From Planctomycetota bacterium (lineage in GTDB: Bacteria; Planctomycetota; Planctomycetia; Gemmatales; Gemmataceae): a DNA stretch of 8,086 nt. The position numbers and the translations under genes are program-made. The notes under the pieces are model-generated. The model was not told where the DNA came from and made no database searches. It was given only the letters and a program-made list of their open reading frames with translations. Below, one piece after another: positions 6,444-8,086 of this stretch. Every line of letters begins with the position of its first letter. Position 1 is the first letter of the stretch. The stretch covers positions 1 through 8,086 of the forward strand of contig JAGWVO010000157.1 in assembly GCA_018970845.1 (NCBI GenBank), read 5' to 3'.

Positions 6444-6489
6444 CTCACACCCCAATCACCGGAGGGCTACCCCACCGGCAACATAATCA

Positions 6490-6524
6490 CGGGCGCCCCG
6501 ACCCTTGGTTTCAAGGGGCGCCCG
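6490..6524 (-). other. Strong hairpin in the rpsJ-rplD gap (proximal to rplD)
   Basis: The arms 6490-6499 and 6515-6524 are perfectly complementary over 10 bp, CGGGCGCCCC against GGGGCGCCCG, with a 15-nt loop. Within the same stretch an alternative CCCTT/AAGGG pairing can form. On the minus strand the hairpin is followed by TGATTATGTT and not by a uridine run, so it is a weak candidate for a terminator. It may be part of a regulatory leader for rplD. Confidence 0.6.
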
Positions 6525-6557
6525 GGATCCTTCCCAAAACCTATCCCGTCAACACAC

Positions 6558-6581
6558 GGGGCCCGGCATCACCCGGACCCC
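6558..6581 (-). other. Strong hairpin just after rpsJ
   Basis: In the minus-strand RNA, GGGGUCCGG (6581-6573) pairs with CCGGGCCCC (6566-6558) over 9 bp including one G-U pair, with the loop GUGAUG. It starts 19 nt after the rpsJ stop and is followed by GUGUGUUGACGG, which is only partly U-rich. On the plus strand the G-U position becomes a C-A mismatch, so the structure favours the minus-strand transcript. Partial termination or RNA end protection are possible roles. Confidence 0.55.
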
Positions 6582-6599
6582 TTCGAAGAGACCAGCGCG

Positions 6600-6929
6600 T
6601 CAGGCGCCTGCGGTCAGAACGCGGATCTTGATGTCCACGCCTGGGGGAAGGCTGAGGCCCTTGTTGAGGGCCTCGACCGTCTTGCCGGTCGGGCGCAGGA
6701 TGTCGATCAGGCGCTTGTGCGTCCGGATCTCGAACTGCTCCCTTGATTTCCGGTCAATGTGAGGGCTGCGCAGCACCGTGTACCGCTCCACGCGCGTCGG
6801 CAGTGGAATCGGTCCGTGCACCTGAGCCTCGGTTCGCTCGGCGGTCTCGGCAATCTCACGGGCCGTACGATCCAAGACCTCGTGGTCGTAGCCTTCCATC
6901 CGAATGCGAATCCGCATGCGCTCATTCAT
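6600..6929 (-). CDS. rpsJ: Small-subunit protein S10
   Basis: S10 binds in the 30S head; the same family (NusE) joins NusB in transcription antitermination. The 109 residues carry RIRIRMEGYDHEVLD at 6-20, the VHGPIPLPTR loop at 37-46, and FEIRTHKRLIDIL at 66-78. The end is PPGVDIKIRVLTAGA. The start at 6929 (MNERMRIRIR) is favoured by length; the ATG at codon 5 is an alternative. The nearest SD, GGGAG, is 13 nt upstream and lies inside a 7-codon leader frame. This is the first ribosomal gene of the cluster, but the next gene is rplD instead of the expected rplC. Confidence 0.98.
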   Translation of the reverse strand: MNERMRIRIRMEGYDHEVLDRTAREIAETAERTEAQVHGPIPLPTRVERYTVLRSPHIDRKSREQFEIRTHKRLIDILRPTGKTVEALNKGLSLPPGVDIKIRVLTAGA

Positions 6930-6949
6930 CGCGCTGGGCCCACTCCCAT
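6926..6949 (-). CDS. Possible 7-codon leader ORF overlapping the rpsJ start
   Basis: A mini-ORF reading MGVGPAR starts at the ATG at 6949 and its TGA (6928-6926) overlaps the rpsJ ATG. It has AGGA 8 nt upstream, a better-placed SD than that of rpsJ itself. It could couple ribosome entry to rpsJ. A frame this short easily arises by chance, so this is tentative. Confidence 0.25.
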   Translation of the reverse strand: MGVGPAR

Positions 6950-6977
6950 GGTTCTCTTCCTGGTTGTTCCGTAAACC

Positions 6978-6988
6978 GGGAAGTTCCC
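6978..6988. repeat. Inverted repeat at the predicted rpsJ transcription start
   Basis: GGGAA-G-TTCCC is a perfect 5-bp dyad with a single central base. It begins one base downstream of the proposed -10 box, where a transcription start or operator would lie. Chance occurrence is possible. Confidence 0.3.
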
Positions 6989-7017
6989 AAGCTATCGGGC
7001 CCCTTCAGGAGTGTCAA
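6989..7017 (-). promoter_or_regulatory. Candidate sigma-70-type promoter for the S10 cluster
   Basis: On the minus strand a perfect -35 TTGACA (7017-7012) is followed after 17 bp by TAGCTT (6994-6989). The latter keeps the first, second and last bases of the TATAAT consensus. Transcription would start near 6982, giving a 5' leader of about 53 nt before rpsJ. Position, spacing and orientation all suit the first gene of the operon. The -10 is weak, so the call is moderate. Confidence 0.55.
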
Positions 7018-7120
7018 GTGACCGGAGAGGCCCGCCGGGGGTGTCCAAGCCCCATTCGGCAGGGGTTGTGTCGCCGGGGAAACCCGCCATTTTTGCAGCT
7101 GACACAGTTCGCCACCCCGG
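7018..7120. other. Spacer between aminotransferase and S10 promoter
   Basis: This 103-nt stretch holds no recognisable gene. On the minus strand, TGTGTC (7106-7101) can pair with GACACA (7072-7067) around a small CGGG-TTTC-CCCG hairpin. There is no uridine tract, so a terminator for the upstream gene is not convincing. Confidence 0.4.
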
Positions 7121-8086
7121 TCATGGCGCCGGCGCCCAGGCCCGGCACCTCTCCAGGGCGCCTTCGAATGCTTTCCCGTCCCAGCGGACCATCTCCCCTT
7201 CCAGGGTCATCATCCGCCTGCCGCACTCAAGGGCCCCGGGCAAATCGCCCGCCGTTTCAAAGCGCGCGGCGGATCTGGCGGCGTGAATCGCCCGGAAACC
7301 GGCCGCAAGAGGCAGGTCCAGGGCCTTCGCCGACTCGATCAGGCGCTGGCGATCCCCCGACGGAGCCATCAGCCCGAGGCGGTAAAATCCCGACAAATTC
7401 CCGGTGGAAACCCGCCAAACCGGTTGACAGGCGCCATTGTTTCGGAACACCCCGTCGAGGCGCCCAAGGCGATCCGCGGCCTTGCCGAGTGTTTCCTTCC
7501 ATTCGGCCAATTGGGGTTCCAAAGCCGCCAGCTGCAAATTGCCCGGCACGGCCAGCCTCGTGCCGCGGTGCGACCTCAACTTCACCCGCTGGGCCACCAA
7601 GGGATCGTCGGTCAATACCGCGCCGCCACGGCCGCAACTGACCGGCTTGCCCCCGCCGAAGCTGACCACACCCGCGCGTCCGCGGGTTCCCAGCGGCCGG
7701 CCCGCCAGCGTCCCGCCCGGACATTGGCAGCAATCCTCCACCACAGCCGCGCCGGCGCGATCACACAGGGGAATGATGTCGTCAAGAGGCGCTATGCCGC
7801 CATGAAGGTGGCTCACCACGACGGCGGCGATGGAAAAACGGCCCAGGGCGACCGAAAGCGAAGCCGGGTCCATCTGCCCGGTGGCAGGGTCGGCATCCAC
7901 GAGCACGGGACGGGCGCCCAAGGCATGAACGGTGAGAAAGTTACCGGGAAAATCGTACGCCGAAAGGGCGACCATGCCGCCCGGCCCGACTCCCGTGGCG
8001 GCAAGGGCATGCTCAAGGGCCAAAGTGCCGCTTCCAGCCATCACGGCGTGGGCGGCCCCGAGGGCGCGCGCCGTGAACTCCTCGAA
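7121..8086 (-). CDS. DegT/DnrJ/EryC1/StrS-family aminotransferase, 5' end beyond window
   Basis: This family comprises PLP enzymes of fold type I. They usually transfer an amino group from glutamate or glutamine to a keto-sugar in cell-surface polysaccharide, cofactor or antibiotic pathways. The 321 residues in the window start in mid-protein with FEEFTARALGAAHAV, the usual family N-terminal region, so about 30-60 residues are missing. Counting from the window edge, GSGT at 18-21 is the phosphate-binding turn. VVEDCCQ has the Asp (D118) that would contact the PLP pyridine nitrogen. SFGGGKPVSCGRGG carries K147, the likely Schiff-base lysine. The C-terminal half diverges from common sugar aminotransferases as I recall them, so the substrate cannot be named. 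It is co-directional with the ribosomal cluster, but a promoter lies between them. Confidence 0.88.
   Translation of the reverse strand, partial: FEEFTARALGAAHAVMAGSGTLALEHALAATGVGPGGMVALSAYDFPGNFLTVHALGARPVLVDADPATGQMDPASLSVALGRFSIAAVVVSHLHGGIAPLDDIIPLCDRAGAAVVEDCCQCPGGTLAGRPLGTRGRAGVVSFGGGKPVSCGRGGAVLTDDPLVAQRVKLRSHRGTRLAVPGNLQLAALEPQLAEWKETLGKAADRLGRLDGVFRNNGACQPVWRVSTGNLSGFYRLGLMAPSGDRQRLIESAKALDLPLAAGFRAIHAARSAARFETAGDLPGALECGRRMMTLEGEMVRWDGKAFEGALERCRAWAPAP

Noticed and set aside
6524..6552. TTGACG as a -35 box for a separate rplD promoter
   Set aside because: The position 17 bp downstream reads GGATCC, and no acceptable -10 box was found at 16-18 bp spacing.
5202..6746. A 514-codon open frame on the plus strand across rplW, rplD and the rpsJ-rplD gap
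   Set aside because: It is antisense to clear ribosomal genes, resembles no family, and such long frames are expected in GC-rich DNA.
7121..8044. GTG at 8044 as the true start of the aminotransferase
   Set aside because: The same frame continues to the window edge and encodes the expected family sequence FEEFTARALGAAHAV, so the gene begins outside the window.

Overview
The window is almost entirely a bacterial S10-spc ribosomal-protein gene cluster on the minus strand. Transcription runs from the right edge to the left. Reading in that direction: a 5'-truncated DegT/DnrJ/EryC1/StrS-type aminotransferase gene (8086-7121); a 191-nt promoter/leader region; rpsJ (S10); a 156-nt structured gap; then rplD (L4), rplW (L23), rplB (L2), rpsS (S19), rplV (L22), rpsC (S3), rplP (L16), rpmC (L29), rpsQ (S17), rplN (L14), rplX (L24), rplE (L5), rpsN (S14, zinc type) and the first part of rpsH (S8), which runs off the left edge. 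Every gene is on the minus strand. No tRNA, mobile element, CRISPR array or phage gene is visible, and no gene-free stretch exceeds 300 bases.

The DNA is GC-rich, and most starts carry a clear Shine-Dalgarno (SD) sequence. The S3 N-terminus (MGQKVRPTGFRTG), the S3 segment around GSIPLSTL and the general look of S10 resemble Planctomycetota proteins as I remember them. I therefore suggest a planctomycete or relative; this is an inference, not a database result.

The products assemble on 16S rRNA (S10, S19, S3, S17, S14, S8) and 23S rRNA (L4, L23, L2, L22, L16, L29, L14, L24, L5). Gene order is the classical one with one clear exception: rplC (L3), normally between rpsJ and rplD, is absent. Its place is taken by a short spacer holding two strong hairpins. 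The head of the cluster has a good promoter candidate with a perfect TTGACA box.

I see no new biological system here. The points worth checking are: the missing rplC and the hairpins in its place; a 62-nt out-of-frame overlap of rpsC and rplP; a lysine/alanine-rich tail that doubles the length of L29; N-terminal lengthening of a zinc-type S14; an insertion of about 19 residues in S8; and a remote SD plus hairpin ahead of rpsS.
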